Below are positions 12,271-23,830 of a DNA stretch of 64,000 bases, one piece after another. The stretch covers positions 1,116,001 to 1,180,000 of the forward strand of contig JAHRBS010000004.1 in NCBI GenBank assembly GCA_024305745.1, written 5' to 3'. Position numbers and translations under genes: made by a program. Position 1 is the first letter of the stretch; the number at the start of each line of letters is the position of its first letter. This stretch comes from Polyporus tsugae. Lineage: Eukaryota; Basidiomycota; Agaricomycetes; Polyporales; Polyporaceae. The notes under the pieces were generated by a model. The model was not told the DNA's origin and did not search any database. It was given only the letters and a program-made list of their open reading frames with translations.

Positions 12271-14522
12271 GAAGGCTGAGCACGGTGATAGGCAGAAGAA
12301 AGGGTTGAGATGCGAGCGTGGCGGGGACCACTGGCACTGGCAGTGCACTGTTGAGGGAGAGAGAGTAAACGCCGGGCCGTGAAACCCGGAGACGCAAGGC
12401 TGTCGGGCATTGCCGGGATTGACGCCCCCCGCAAATACGGACCTACAAAAAACGATTTCTAGAGAAAACTTACCTCTTCTCCTTTGCGACGCCGACTGCG
12501 CAGTGACCGGCAAACACTCATGAAACGGCCCAGCCTTCACCAGCTCAGAGCCTCCGCAGGACGTCTTCTCCACGGGTATGATGTCCTAACTCCGTCCTGG
12601 TCCAAGAAGCAGCTCCGAGGGCCAATCCCAGGCCGTTTGGACGCACGGGCAAGAGGATGACCCCCACGCAGACTTGATCCAAGGTCCGACGACAGCGTCG
12701 GTTACCGCCACCGCCACTCTCTTCCAAGATGCCGAACGCGCCTGGCCACGGGCTCAGATCTCGGTCCATCTGACTGAGATTCGTTCGGTAATTGCGATCT
12801 CAGTGTCACCCTGCCCTTGAAGCAATCCGCCTCCTCTCTGCGCTCTGCTTCCGTCGCAATCTCTGCCCAAATCGTCGTCTTTCAGGCGCGAAGTCGTGGC
12901 GTTGTCCTCTGTCGGGCTTCATCACTTGTTCCGGTTCCAGGGAACCTAACCCGTACGCGGTCCCAGCACACATTTGTATTACCGGCAGAACACGGACAGT
13001 TGACTCCACTCACTCAGCACTCGACCACCACTTGCTCCGCGGACCTCCGTCTGGTACAGCCATTGCCGTCCGAGAGGTGCGTGGCGACGCCCGGAAGCCG
13101 GCATATATCAGCCCGGGATCCATTGGGGCGCCACATCTGGAGCAGAATGGGCGTTGGACTGCCTGTCTGGGTGGCTGAGCACCAACTCGTGAGTGTGTAT
13201 TATGACCCTGGCATACGGTCGGTGATAGGTTGTAACTGTTAGGGTTGTGGTTGTCGATGGGCCATATGTTGTGGTTTCAGAGATGCTCCGACTATCGACG
13301 TCCGACTGCCTCGAATGGACACTCGAATGCACCTTCTTTCATATGCCCCTTTCCAGTCATGCCGACGAGCACTCGCAAACATGTGTCTGAGAGCGGACCA
13401 AATACGTCTGGAGCTGGATGGGTGAGCATGGTGGACTCCTGTGGCGCAGCGGGCCTTGGCCCAACCTGCGTCAAACAGCCTTTCGCAGTGCCAGGAAGGA
13501 GCTGAGCCCCGCGTGTGGGGCTGAAACCTTGCATGTATTAAGGTTTTGCCCGCAGCGACCGCCCCCGGGCGTTTTGAGTGGTTGGTACTTACGTGTGAGT
13601 GTCTGGCGGGGCTGTCACCAGAACCAGAGCGTCTCGCCAGTCAAAATCGGAGCGGCGCCCGAGAGAGAGCGACGGCCACTGCGGCGAGCACAACCTGCAA
13701 CCTGAACCCCGGGTCCACCTCAGGGGCTCCCTCGCCGGCTACGACGGGGGAGGACGTGTATCCCGACCGGTCGCTCGACTGTTCTCTAGTGCATCGTCGG
13801 GTGATGGATCGTCGGACGCAAGGATGGCCATGTTGCCACGATGCGTCCCAGCCCGTGCGTCGAGCCCCTCCGCAGGCTCTTCTGCGCGGTCTATTGGTGC
13901 TCGAGATAACCATATTTGGATAGAACGGCCTCAAGCCCTGGCGGACGGAGGCTCCCATTCGAATCCCAACAACTCGTGCGCTGACCCTCTTTGAGCCCGC
14001 TGACCAGCCGCGCACCAGGAGCCGCATACAGTCCTTGGGCCGCCCGCGGCCACAAGGACGGATCGACAACGCGCGCAGTTCTCATCTCTTACTTAGCGGT
14101 GTGAGTCCGCTCCTTTATCAGAGCGTCTGTCAGGGGAGGGCCGCATCCGGCGAACTGGGAGGCAGACGGAGGAAGAGGGAGGGAGGGCCCGAGCGAGGGG
14201 CACGCACGGATGTGGATAGATGTCTACGCGCTGGAAGGAGGATGTTCCATGTTGAGTCTAAGCTTGCGAATGCAATGTTGGGAAGCCCCCTCTGATTGTC
14301 CAGCAGTCCTCTTTCGATCTCCGTGTCCCTGCAATACCCTGCATAGGTACCAGTCCTCGTTGCTGACAACGTGGGCGTGCTTCCTCGAACCAAAAATCGG
14401 CCTCCATCGCCTTGGATATATACCCGCCATACGCCTCACTCCCGCCCGTACACCACGAGCCTCCGTCCGGACCCGTTTCTTGTGCTTTTCCACCTCCTCC
14501 TGCGCCCCCCGACCCGACCTCC
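12271..14522. other. Long divergent intergenic region
   Basis: About 2.25 kb between the RSC-type gene (-) and the C2H2 gene (+). No open frame shows motifs or splice-linked continuation. Near the RSC start is a repeated-word stretch, CACTGGCACTGGCAGTG, at about 12329-12345. A TATATA box at 14417-14422 lies about 100 bases before the C2H2 start. Confidence 0.55.
14417..14422 (+). promoter_or_regulatory. TATA box of the C2H2 gene
   Basis: TATATA about 100 bases before the chosen start; the frame above it is closed by a TGA at 14364. Confidence 0.4.
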
Positions 14523-15948
14523 ATGACGCCCACGTATTGTGCCGTCTACACCACAACTGGTACGACGACGCCACAACCCCCCTCCCATGCCGCCCACACG
14601 CCCTTACGCTTCTTTGCAGGATCCCCACATGATCATGCGGCCTACATCCAGCAGGGCCCATCTCTCGTCCCCAGCGCTCCTTCCCAATCTGGCTACCTCT
14701 ATCCCCATTCTAGTTTGCCTGCAGTGCCCCTCTATCCGGTGCCACCGCCGACCTACAGAATGGGCCCTCAACATAAAACCCAGCTCGCAACGGCAGGATG
14801 GCCAGCAACAACGACAGACACCTCACCCACAATGGCCATCACAATCCCTCACAACGACCGCCTTGCCCCCACCGCCACGGCTTCGACGTCGGGGAGACCT
14901 TCGCGAAGCACCAGAGACGGCTACGGCTCGGACCAAGGCGGGGAGCGAACACCGCCGTCTGGCGGGAGCCATCCTCCCAAGGACTCCAAGAAGAAAATCC
15001 ATCCGTGCTGGATGTGTCACAAATCATTCGACCGGTAAGTGCGCGGAGTCCTATCCCTCGGGTTCTCCCGCTGCACAAGCGGAGCGGCTGACCGCGCCCT
15101 GTTTTTCCTCACCAACAGGCCGAGCACGCTAAAGAAGGTGAGCAACACTGTGAATTCTGGTGTCGTCGCTGCATCGCGATGCTTATTGGCCTTGCAGCAC
15201 CTTCTCGTCCACACGGGAGAGAAAGGTACGTAACGCGTGCCCTAGCCCTTGGCCCCGTGCCCTATCCCATTCGCTCGCTCACGGCGCCTCTGCTCCTCTC
15301 TCAGCTTTCGCGTGCGAAAGCTGCGGTCGACGCTTCGGCGTAGCCTCCAATCTCAACCGGCACGCGAAGACGTGCCGTGTCGCCCACGCCGCCACCACAG
15401 GCTCCGGGTCGTCTGCTGCGGGCAATCCCTCTCGCGACGTGGGTTCCGCCTCTCCCTCCCACTCTCAGGCCGTGTCGGGCACCAGTCCTGCTCCCGCCTC
15501 CTCCCCCGAAGCGAACACAGGGACCCCTGCGCCAGCCGACGTAGGGACGTCCTCGAGCGTCGTCCAGCGCCGTCCCGCGCGCAAGCGGAAGGGCACCGAC
15601 GAGGAGACCCCATCTCCCGATTCGGCGCCGGCGGCAGCGAGCTCGGCAGCTCCAGAAGCACGTCCGCGTTCGCGGAAGCGAGCGCGCCGCGCCCCCTCGC
15701 CCGCCCTCTGGGTCCCCGAGAGCCTGCGGACGTTCGACCTGACGCCGATAACGAAGGGCACGCCCGTCCCGCTCCCTCCCGTGCGTCCCTTCCAGGACTC
15801 GCAGAACCTCGAGGAGCGAGACTCGTTCGACGAGAACGCGGCGATGACGCCGTACCATCCGCACGGTTGGAAAGGCCGTCTCCCTGGCCCCGGGCTGCTC
15901 GGCAACAACGTCGCGAATAGGAGCGGCGGACATATTTTGATCTTTTAA
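14523..15948 (+). CDS. C2H2 zinc-finger transcription regulator with two fingers
   Basis: Putative sequence-specific DNA-binding protein. The first in-frame ATG after an upstream stop is 14523 (MTPTYCAVYTT). About 150 residues of Pro/Ser/Thr-rich sequence precede two adjacent C2H2 fingers: CWMCHKSFDRPSTLKKHLLVH, the linker TGEK, then CESCGRRFGVASNLNRHAKTC. The second finger ends in Cys (C2HC form). The fingers are cut by three introns, with a 19-base exon at 15119-15137 encoding RPSTLKK. After the fingers come a Ser/Pro/Ala-rich stretch and two basic patches (RRPARKRKG, RSRKRARR), likely nuclear signals. The end is ordered-looking, with WVPESLRTFDLTP, HGWKGRLPGPGLLGNNVAN and GGHILIF. From memory the same finger sequence and terminal block occur in other agaricomycete proteins; target genes are unknown. 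Confidence 0.85.
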
Positions 15949-16342
15949 CGTCGGTATGCTTCTTCCGCATGTATGAATAGGGCACTCTGGGTCCTGGGTA
16001 CCGTGAGCTGTATGCGTTGGTTCAAGGTATGACGTGCTTGTTCGCACCCGCATATATTTTTTTTGTATTCCTCGTAGGCCATTTTGTCATCATTTCCTCA
16101 CCATTGTTAAACATATCTTCACCCATAGTATCAGCATCTCAGGTAAACTGCATGTAGCATGACTTTTCCTTTTTACGTATTACTCTACTATCTTATACTC
16201 ACTGATTTCATACACGCATTACTTGTTCCGCTTCGTAGCATAGAACGCGAATACAAAGTTCTTGTTCCACGATAAGAATCGGCCCTACATCATATCGATC
16301 GCGTCTGCAACCTCTATTCGCATCGTCCAACCTTAACCTGCT
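15949..16342. other. Convergent 3' intergenic region
   Basis: AT-richer tail region shared by the C2H2 gene (+) and the GH99-like gene (-). No other feature seen. Confidence 0.5.
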
Positions 16343-19300
16343 TCATCTCCGTGTATACTTGTTGAACAATTTCGATCCAGCTGCGCAAAGCATGAGAACG
16401 CACGATCGTCATCGACGGCGAACAACAGCAAAAAGGCACTCACTGTCGGCCAAGTTCTGCAACGAGTTCTTCGCGCCCGGCCCAGCGACGTTCCCCACCA
16501 TATTCAACGCACTCCCTAAGGGACCACCCGCACTGGACCCGCCCCCAGGTTGCCCGTATCCATATCCGCCAGCAGGCCGTCCGCCGTAATACGGCACCGC
16601 GGGCTGTCCATAGCCTGACGACGCATGCGCTGGGTGGGACGGTGGCGGCCCGTACGACTGCGACTGGCTGCTATAGTCGCTATGATGCTGATGCTGATGA
16701 GGAGGCTGGGAATAGTGCTGGTGCTCCGGGGGGCCCGGAGGGTACGGCTCCCCTGGGATCGAGGCGCTGCCGTAAGGCGCGTGCGGGCCTGTCACTGTCA
16801 GACGGACGCAAGGCGGGGTCAGCACTCGTGAATTCGAACCCAGGACGGAATATGTCAAGAAGCCCATATGCATGCAGTGAGTTCGGATGGCATCCCGCGT
16901 GCAAGAGGCCGAACACGACGTTGGCGCCGAGGGAGAGCCCATCGCCCCAGGGACGGACGACCTAAAGCATAGATGAGCGCGTGCCACGGCCCCCGCGTCC
17001 GGGAGCAGATGACGACAGGGATTACCACATTCGCGCTTCGTCTTCCTTGGTGAGTCATGTTCGTCTTTGAGACTTACAGCTGGGAGCCACGCTGCGGGAG
17101 CGAGCCGCGGGAGAAGGGACGAGAGAAGAAGAACAAGAGAAGTCTCACTCACGTGGGGGAGCGTTGGGTGGAGGTCCTGCCGGCAGCGCATAAGAGGCTT
17201 CCCCAGGGAATTGTGGAACGGCGTTGTACGGAGATGAAGGATACGGCATATGCGACGACGGCCTATCGTAATAGCTGCTATCTGATGCACTGGGTGTATG
17301 TGCTTCAGGAAAGGCGAAGCCTCCGACGTAGTCGTGTGGACTACTCGGGCCTTGGGGTTGTGTCGGAGGTGACGTTGGTCGGGTATGATGAGATACAGAT
17401 GGACGTGGCCTGAGCGATGGAGGTGGCGGCGGGCTAGCATTGGGGGTTGGGTTGTATGATGGAGAGTAACCTGGTCCATGTTGCGGAGGCATATGAGATG
17501 AGTCCTGGAAGAATTGTCCGATAACTGGGATCGCCGTTGGACCTTGCGGAGAGTTCCATTCGGGAGGCGGCCATGCTGCCTGCGCCCAAGGTCCCGGAGG
17601 ACCAGCAGGGGGAGAAGGACCAGTAGGCCCTGGGAAGATATAGGGCGCGAACCCAGGCTCTGTTGGACGATATGCCGCTGAGTGTGAGGATGTATAGGAA
17701 TGGTGCGATTGGTGTGAATGATGGGAATGGGCCGGGGAGATCGGAAGAGGTGAAGGCTGGGGAGATGGCGAGTGGGAGTGAAAATGAGGATGTTGAGCAA
17801 ACTGTGCTTGGTCAGGCTGGGGAGAAGATGGCAGCGACGAGGATATGGCCAGGCGGTTGAACTCATCCGTCGGGACGAGATGGGGTGAAGGCTGAGGGCT
17901 AGAGGGTTGGCTAGTCGCCGGGAGATTTTGTGGGGCTATCAGAAGATTCTCTGGACGCAAGCTGTTGTTGACGGTGGGGGCCGCGGGGCGAGTTGACAAA
18001 GGTGTAGGCGGAGCTTGGGCTTGGGTCGATGGGTGTCGTTTAAGTGGAACAACTGGAGGGCCCGTCGTGGAAGCGGCTTGCCTCTGGGGCTCGTCAACTT
18101 CAAGGCTATAAGGTGGTGGAGGAGGCTCGTCGCCATTCTCCTTAGACTGCATCATCTTGTCCCATTCCTCCCAAGTTTGCCCCCCTTCCTTTTCCGCGCT
18201 GTCCGATCCAGACCCAGAACAGCCCGCCCCGGATGATGAACCCGCCTGGTCTTCGTAACGGGGTCGTGACGACCAGTAATCCTGCAGTTCTTTCGACGGG
18301 AATGTGTCAAGGATCAAGCGCTCTCCACGGAGACCCTCCGCAGCGAATCCACAGATGCGCATATACCAATCGGGAGGCAGGTCGAAGCCGTCCTCGTCCA
18401 AGGCCATGAAGCGGTACTTCTCGTGCACAGGTACTTGCCTCTTGTGAGAGACAACTGGCATGAACGCGGTGCCTTCGTCATATCTGTGAATTATCACGGG
18501 TTAGAAACACTTTGCACCCTTGGTCCTGTAACCGTACTTACTCGTCCCACATCGCGCCGTAGATGGTCCGGACGTTGTGGCGACGAACGTTGTACACTTG
18601 GCGCCATAGATAACGACCACCTTTACGAGGCGCGTCGTTCCACTTCCACCTGCCCTCAGAAAGGTTGTATCCCTGTTCATAGCTCTCAGTAACGAGCATT
18701 TCATTCTGCAAAGCTGTGTGTGGAAACTGTTGCTCACCGAACCACCAGGGTGGATGACTGGGATATAGTCTATCTTCCTCATTATCGTCCTATTCATCTC
18801 CCACCTGGTATTGTGTCCCTTGATGAATTCCACATCACCCTTAATCTTCTCCTCCTCAAATCGGTCCGCGCCGTCCTCGTCGCTATACCGCCCAATCGTC
18901 CACGGAGAGATGGCGTCGAACTCCTCCATGTACACTCGCACAAACTCCGGGTTCGGGTCCGCGTCCATGACAGAGGTCCGCCAATGCGCCGGTACGCCAG
19001 CCATGATGTATGCGCCTCCAGGGGTATTGTTGCGGATGAAGCGGGTGACGGCACGCACGGTCTCCGGGGAGTGGTGGGCATCGGACATTCCAAATCCCCA
19101 AAGTGTGACGACGGGCCGCCCTTGCTCGCGGAGGTACGCGGGAGAGTCCAGGACACCTCTGCCGCGTATGAGATGGATCCAGTCGTGTTCGAGGACACGC
19201 TGAATGCGGTCGGGAGCGACTCCTGAGACGTCGTACCTGAGTGTGGCATAAGCAGCCAAGAACAAGAGTATCTGGCACACAGTCCGGAACGAGGAAAACG

Positions 19301-19779
19301 CACATGATTGCAAAGACGCGACCCTCCTTCTCGGCGGCCTCCTTCACCCTATCCCCGACCTCATCTCTCTGTCTCCGGATGCCCTCGTTCCCCTGCTCCA
19401 CGTCGCATTGTCCCAGAAACCTCTGCAAGAACGCTCCGTCCACGCCATGCAGCGCCATCCAGTTGAAGTGCCTCTGCACAGTCCTGGGGTGGCGGGAGGA
19501 GAACACAAACGCCTGCTCTCCGTTGGGGTACTTCAATCCGGGGGCAGCGAAGAGCTCGGAGGGGGTGTACTCGGAGGTATCAGGCCAGAGATCGGTGTTC
19601 GGACGTCCGCCATCGGGTATGGGGTAGTTGAACCAGTGAAGCCAGCCATGGTGTCCGGGACCGACGGGATCTCCGTCTCCGGGGCAGGTGAACCAGCCTT
19701 GGTACCCGACGAGGAACTTGTCGTGGATGGTGGAAGGATCGGCGCGCTTGAGCGTCCTGCCCTTGGTTAGACTGGCCAT
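16343..19779 (-). CDS. GH99/GH71-like glycoside hydrolase with long disordered Pro-rich tail
   Basis: Predicted glycosidase of the GH99-like barrel group often labelled xylosidase/arabinosidase; substrate unknown. The start MASLTKGRTL at 19779 has no signal peptide. The barrel begins KFLVGYQGWFTCPGDGDPVGPG, continues NWMALHGVDGAFLQRF, YDVSGV, VTLWGFGMSDAHH, YIPVIHPGGS and WRQVYN. It ends in MWDEYDEGTAF, the equivalent of the GH99 WNEYHEGT catalytic block. In the same open frame (18497-17145), after ERLILDTFPSKELQDYW, the protein runs on for over 350 residues of Ser, Pro, His and Gln with a PPPPYS (PPxY) motif. Further exons give GYGYGQPGGGSSAGG and SALNMVGNVAG. I infer a final exon ending TGSKLFNKYTRR at 16343; without that splice the frame stops at about 16411. 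Exons between 17145 and 16800 are not resolved. Confidence 0.78.
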
Positions 19780-20472
19780 CTACTTCGATGCCGAAAGATA
19801 GATCGAGCTAGAGTGGCAGAACAGATGGAAGCGGAAAAAGGATGTGACGGAGCTCCTGAGAGTCGATGCTGGTCGAGTTGATATTGGATGGATAACAGAC
19901 GCCGTGGCGGGGTGGTGAGGCGATGCCAAACTGCAAAGTCAAGGCTGGCAGACTGGGATGGATACAAGGACAGACAACACCAGCGACGCAATGAAATGTT
20001 CGAGGCAAGTTGACGTACAAGAATGAGGTGTTTGGCCATTGCCCTTTGATTGGCAACAAGTCCTCGCTGGGCCGCCACAGGGCCGCCTCGCCCACCAGTG
20101 GCACTGGCACTGGGTGTCCTGTCAGTGTCACGGTTGAGCTGCAGTCGGAGGCGCCGCACGTGATGGGCGATTGCGCCGAGTCCGACACAGTGCTGGCCGA
20201 GGCCACATCGTCGAGTGGACAGTGCCTAAACCGTGGATAGGCATTGACAAGACACAGAGAGGGGACAACGAGAAGGTCGAACAGGATGGGTGGCGACCGC
20301 CCTGCGACCGCCCGACCCGCGCGGCCTCGGAGTCGCGTGTGCTTGATCCGTCAACGCGTCAACGCGTACACACGCCCAAACAACGCCCCTCTCCACCCTC
20401 CGCCATCCTCCCTTCGCCCGCCCTGCCGCACCCTGTCCCCTCTTTCGCATTGCACGCCCACTCGACGTGTCA
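19780..20472. promoter_or_regulatory. Divergent promoter region, GH99-like gene and APC11
   Basis: About 0.7 kb. It contains a repeated-word stretch, AGTGGCACTGGCACTGG, at about 20097-20113. A similar word occurs upstream of the RSC-type gene. The part just before APC11 (20380-20470) is pyrimidine-rich. No gene seen. Confidence 0.4.
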
Positions 20473-20895
20473 ATGAAGGTCAAAATCAAGAAATGGCACG
20501 CGATTGCGCAATGGCGCTGGGATACGGGGAACAACGAACCCGAAGATGATGGCGAGGGAGACGTCTGTGGTATCTGTCGCGTACCATTCGAAGGGTGCTG
20601 TCCCTCGTGCAAAATGCCCGGCGATGACTGTCCACTGAGTACGTGTTATTCTCTCCTGCCGTACCGCGTTGACTAACCGACCGACCGACCGACCTCCCGG
20701 TGGCTCAGTATGGGGCGAGTGTACACACGTCTTCCATATGCATTGCTTACTACAATGGATTGGAACCGCATCGTCCAAGCAGCAATGTCCAATGGATCGA
20801 AGACCATGGGGTCCGTTTATGTCTGGCTTTCTGCAAAGCTCACAGCTGATGAACTATGGACAGTTACGGCAGAAAGGAAGGTCGATGGGCGGTAG
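20473..20895 (+). CDS. APC11: Anaphase-promoting complex subunit 11 (RING-H2)
   Basis: Catalytic RING subunit of the APC/C ubiquitin ligase, which binds the E2 and drives cyclin and securin destruction. The start MKVKIKKWHAIAQWRWDTG is the diagnostic APC11 N-terminus. Next come VCGICRVPFEGCCPSCKMPGDDCPL, IWGECTHVFHMHCLLQWI and QQCPMDRRPW, which contain all zinc ligands of the extended RING-H2. Three exons: 20473-20638, 20709-20810 and 20846-20895, with introns at GTACGT and GTCCGT. The third exon gives ADELWTVTAERKVDGR-TAG, so the protein is about 105 residues. Reading through the second intron would replace this with an unrelated tail. It is convergent with the P-loop kinase gene. Confidence 0.95.
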
Positions 20896-21080
20896 CCCCG
20901 AGCTCTCCGGCAGGCTGCAGCTGTCCGGGCAGGACATTGTACATGTGTATTTGTATTGCATATATCCTGAATTTTATACTAGAGTTCCCTTTTCCCTTAC
21001 CTCCCGCCGATGAACAAATTGTATTTCTTGATGATTCGGTGCGCCTCCCCATCACAATGTATGGATCATGCATTATCCAC

Positions 21081-21965
21081 TTACTCATCCGCACTATAGA
21101 TTGGGTCTTCTATACTTCGAATCACTCTTGTCGGCTCCATTATATTCTCTCGGATAAATCGACCGTCTTTACCGCATGCGTCAGTTTGTTGAATGCATGA
21201 AAGAGTTTATCATGGCTTACTCGGTGCGTCATTCTCCCTTGACCTCCATATTGCCTCTTTCATATCCTTCGCTACCCCCGTCTTGACATGCCGCGCGACT
21301 AACCTCTTCTCTGCAGTCTCCTCGCTGATGTCCACCCACCAACGCTCGTCAAGCAGCTCGGACGCGGCGGACCACGGCTCAGTCTTGAGGAAGGTATACA
21401 AGCCTTCCAGGATTACGAGTCTGTGGTGGGGGTATACGGGTATGGAGTCGAAGACGGGGTCTTTCTTGGCGTGATCGAAGGAAGGTGCGTAAACTGTCTG
21501 ATTTGCGGGAGACGCGTTTGCGCCGGGTGTGGCTGGATTGGCATGGATGGGTCGTCTGAGAGCGTGGACGAACCCGACGTATCCTTGTCCGTCGAACGTC
21601 CAGTGCGCGCCGCGTCGATCGTGCGCGAGCTTGGGGTCTGGAAACGTGTCTAGTTGGGCCCGAGTGAGGTGCCAGCCATCCAGTCCGATGTATACCGCGA
21701 CGGGCTGGGCGTTATGGACTGCCGCAGTAACGGCATCCGTAGCATTCTGGAGCCACGTACGGGCCGCGGCATTGACGCGGTCGGTGATGAGTTGTGCGAG
21801 GGTGGACTTGCCCGATGCCGGGACACCCGCAATCCCGACGATCAGTCGAGCATCTGGCAATATACTTGGCGACGTTTGAGTCAGTCACAATGTCATCTGT
21901 GGTGTCGCTCACTGTTTGAGACGGTCAAGTAGGTATGCGGAGAGCTCGTCTGCGATTGGATCCAT
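21081..21965 (-). CDS. P-loop kinase of the uridine kinase/phosphoribulokinase superfamily (YFH7-like)
   Basis: Predicted ATP-dependent small-molecule kinase; substrate unknown. The start is MDPIADELSAYLLDRLK at 21965, spliced with acceptor AAG to HILPDARLIVGIAG. Walker A is GVPASGKST. The substrate-site block IGLDGWHLTRAQLD and FPDPKLAHDRRGAHWTFD match the YFH7-type group. LVILEGLYTF is the Walker B-like strand, and WWVDISEETAEKRLVARHV contains the lid arginines. The frame appears to stop at 21210, but a GTAAGC donor at ENDAP leads to a third exon reading NGRFIRENIMEPTRVI and ending YSADE-TAA at 21081. That restores the family's END-PNGR ending, so I accept it. Length about 255 residues. Confidence 0.88.
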
Positions 21966-22765
21966 GGTCCAGGCACTATGTACAGCTGGAGACGAGATTC
22001 GTGCAGACTCTGAGTCGCCCATGGCCAGACTTGAAGTTGATGCGGATCGATATCTATAACCGAGCACGTGGCCCTTGCGAACTTGAAACTTCGAACGTTG
22101 GGTTCGATTGGTGACGTCACCCGGGCATAACACTTTCGCAGACGCGGTGGGCGAGTTCCGAACTGCGACGCTGAACCCGGTTCGCGTGTCGATGAGTCCG
22201 CACACGGTGGAAGCCCGTGCCCGGTCTACGCGCGTCGGCGAAGGACGCTGATACCCGCAGTTAACAAAGGTATTTTGATAAATCAGTTGATATTGGGGAG
22301 GCTAACTTCACCACATCCAGACCAAGAAAGCAAACTGGCACTGAGCTATGAAGTGGCGATCAATTGCTCTCCGACGTTCTGACTACATATGCCAAAGCCC
22401 CAAGGCGGTGCGCCGTTTCCTAGCCACCTTATGTCCCTTTCGTTCGTACCTGGAGCGCAGGAGGCGGGGCGCGATTCCCTATGATCCATGAGGCTTCTCT
22501 CGAATAAGTAGAGGCTGCACCCGGTACCTGGCCTACGCCACAATGTGACGGGGTTGAGCGGGTGTCGTGGAATTCAAGGACACAAGTCCCATGTCTAGAT
22601 TCATTAGGTGAGTAACACTACCTACGAAATATTTAGACGTTACATCTTCCGAATCCAGATTCTTGCGATTCTCGCTATGCCGAGCACCACGGACGGCCCT
22701 GCGCCATGGATCGACTACTGGTATAAAGCGGCTCCCAACCTTCCCGTACTCTTCCAACAGCCCAG
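21966..22765. other. Divergent intergenic region
   Basis: About 0.8 kb between the kinase (-) and the secreted-protein gene (+). It holds a TATAAA box at 22722-22727 for the latter; nothing else supported. Confidence 0.5.
22722..22727 (+). promoter_or_regulatory. TATA box of the small secreted protein gene
   Basis: TATAAA 39 bases before the start codon. Confidence 0.45.
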
Positions 22766-23386
22766 CATGCGCTCCTTCACCTTCGCTGCCGCCTCCGCTC
22801 TTGCGCTCTCCTTCCTTTCGACCGGCTGCACGGCTGCCACCCTTGCGCCGCGTCAGATTGTGGTGTCCGCGCACGGAACGACAGTGGAGCCCGCGAGTGG
22901 GAGCACCCTTACGCCCGGCTCTGCTTTCTCGTTCTCCTACACCAACGAGGACTACTGCCACTCTGGGTACTCTCCCATCTCCGTGTACCTGAGCACCTCC
23001 GCTCCGACGTCGGCGGATGTCACCACCAGCGGGGGCCTCGTGAACGGAAGCTTCGTGTACCACTTTGGAGACTACTTGATCGCCAACTTCGGTCAGTGTC
23101 TAGCATCTCTACTCCTCGCCAGTTATCCTCACTATTTCCGCTTTCATCGAACAGGCCTTCCGACTATGGGGACGCCTCCCCCGTCGACGCTGACCTTGCC
23201 CACTCTCAATGGCACGGCAGACGGGAACACGCTCTACTTCTCGGTTGTTGAGACCTACAACGATTGCCCGGTACGTGTTTCAGCTAGGTTCGCAAACACT
23301 AATCAAGTTTCACTGATGTGAAATATTTCTAGGGAGGGGTTTCATTTGAGTACGGCCTCGAGACAACAACGGTGGTATACGCCTGA
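22766..23386 (+). CDS. Small secreted protein, unrecognised
   Basis: Not assigned to a named family. The start MRSFTFAAASALALSFLSTG gives a clear signal peptide with a likely cut after TAA near residue 24. The mature part, about 140 residues, reads VVSAHGTTVEPASGSTLTPG, then FSFSYTNEDYCHSGYSP. It continues ISVYLSTSAPTSADVTTSG, VYHFGDYLIANF (intron), STLTLPTLNGTADG and FSVVETYNDCP (intron), and ends GGVSFEYGLETTTVVYA. The alternation of short hydrophobic stretches with Ser/Thr and Gly suggests an all-beta, Ig-like fold. Two Cys (DYCHSG and NDCPGG) could form one disulfide. Introns are at about 23092-23154 and 23271-23332. From memory similar small secreted beta proteins are common in wood- and litter-decay fungi; role unknown. 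Confidence 0.75.
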
Positions 23387-23830
23387 GGCCTGAAGCTTGA
23401 AGGCCCGGAGTCCGGCCCGATGATCTTTCGTGCATGCCCTAAAGTCGAAAAAGAGTTAATAATGTCTTTGTACTACAATGACGTGTAATCTGTGTAGCGA
23501 ATGGGACCAATGTATCCACATCGAAGAGGCGTTCAACGTTCATCATTCATTCAGCCTCCTGCCAAGCGGGCGACAAGGTGTACTTACGCCCTGGTGGCCA
23601 ACTTAGCTCAACACCGGAAGAAATGCTATCCTCAAACAGAAGAACTCATAAGTCGTTCTGTGACCCTCTCACGGTCGTAAGTCACTCTGAAAACCTTTCG
23701 GTCTATCGGTGTTGGGAAGTGGATTGATTATCTAGCGATGAATTGCATTGGCGTCTTTGCGTGCCTCTATGTTGTCTTACAGCACATTACACTTCTCGGT
23801 GTTATCTACGTAATGGTATTCTCACATTAC
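23387..23830. other. Convergent 3' intergenic region
   Basis: Ends of the secreted-protein gene (+) and phosphoglycerate mutase (-); nothing else seen. Confidence 0.5.

Noticed and set aside
16815..16880. tRNA-like T-arm word (GGGTTCGAATTC on the minus strand)
   Set aside because: No matching D-arm, anticodon stem or acceptor stem; lies within the GH99-like gene.
16409..17866. 485-codon open frame on the minus strand
   Set aside because: Most of it is the wrong frame of the GH99-like tail exon; only its last part (from about 16800) is used as a real exon of that gene.
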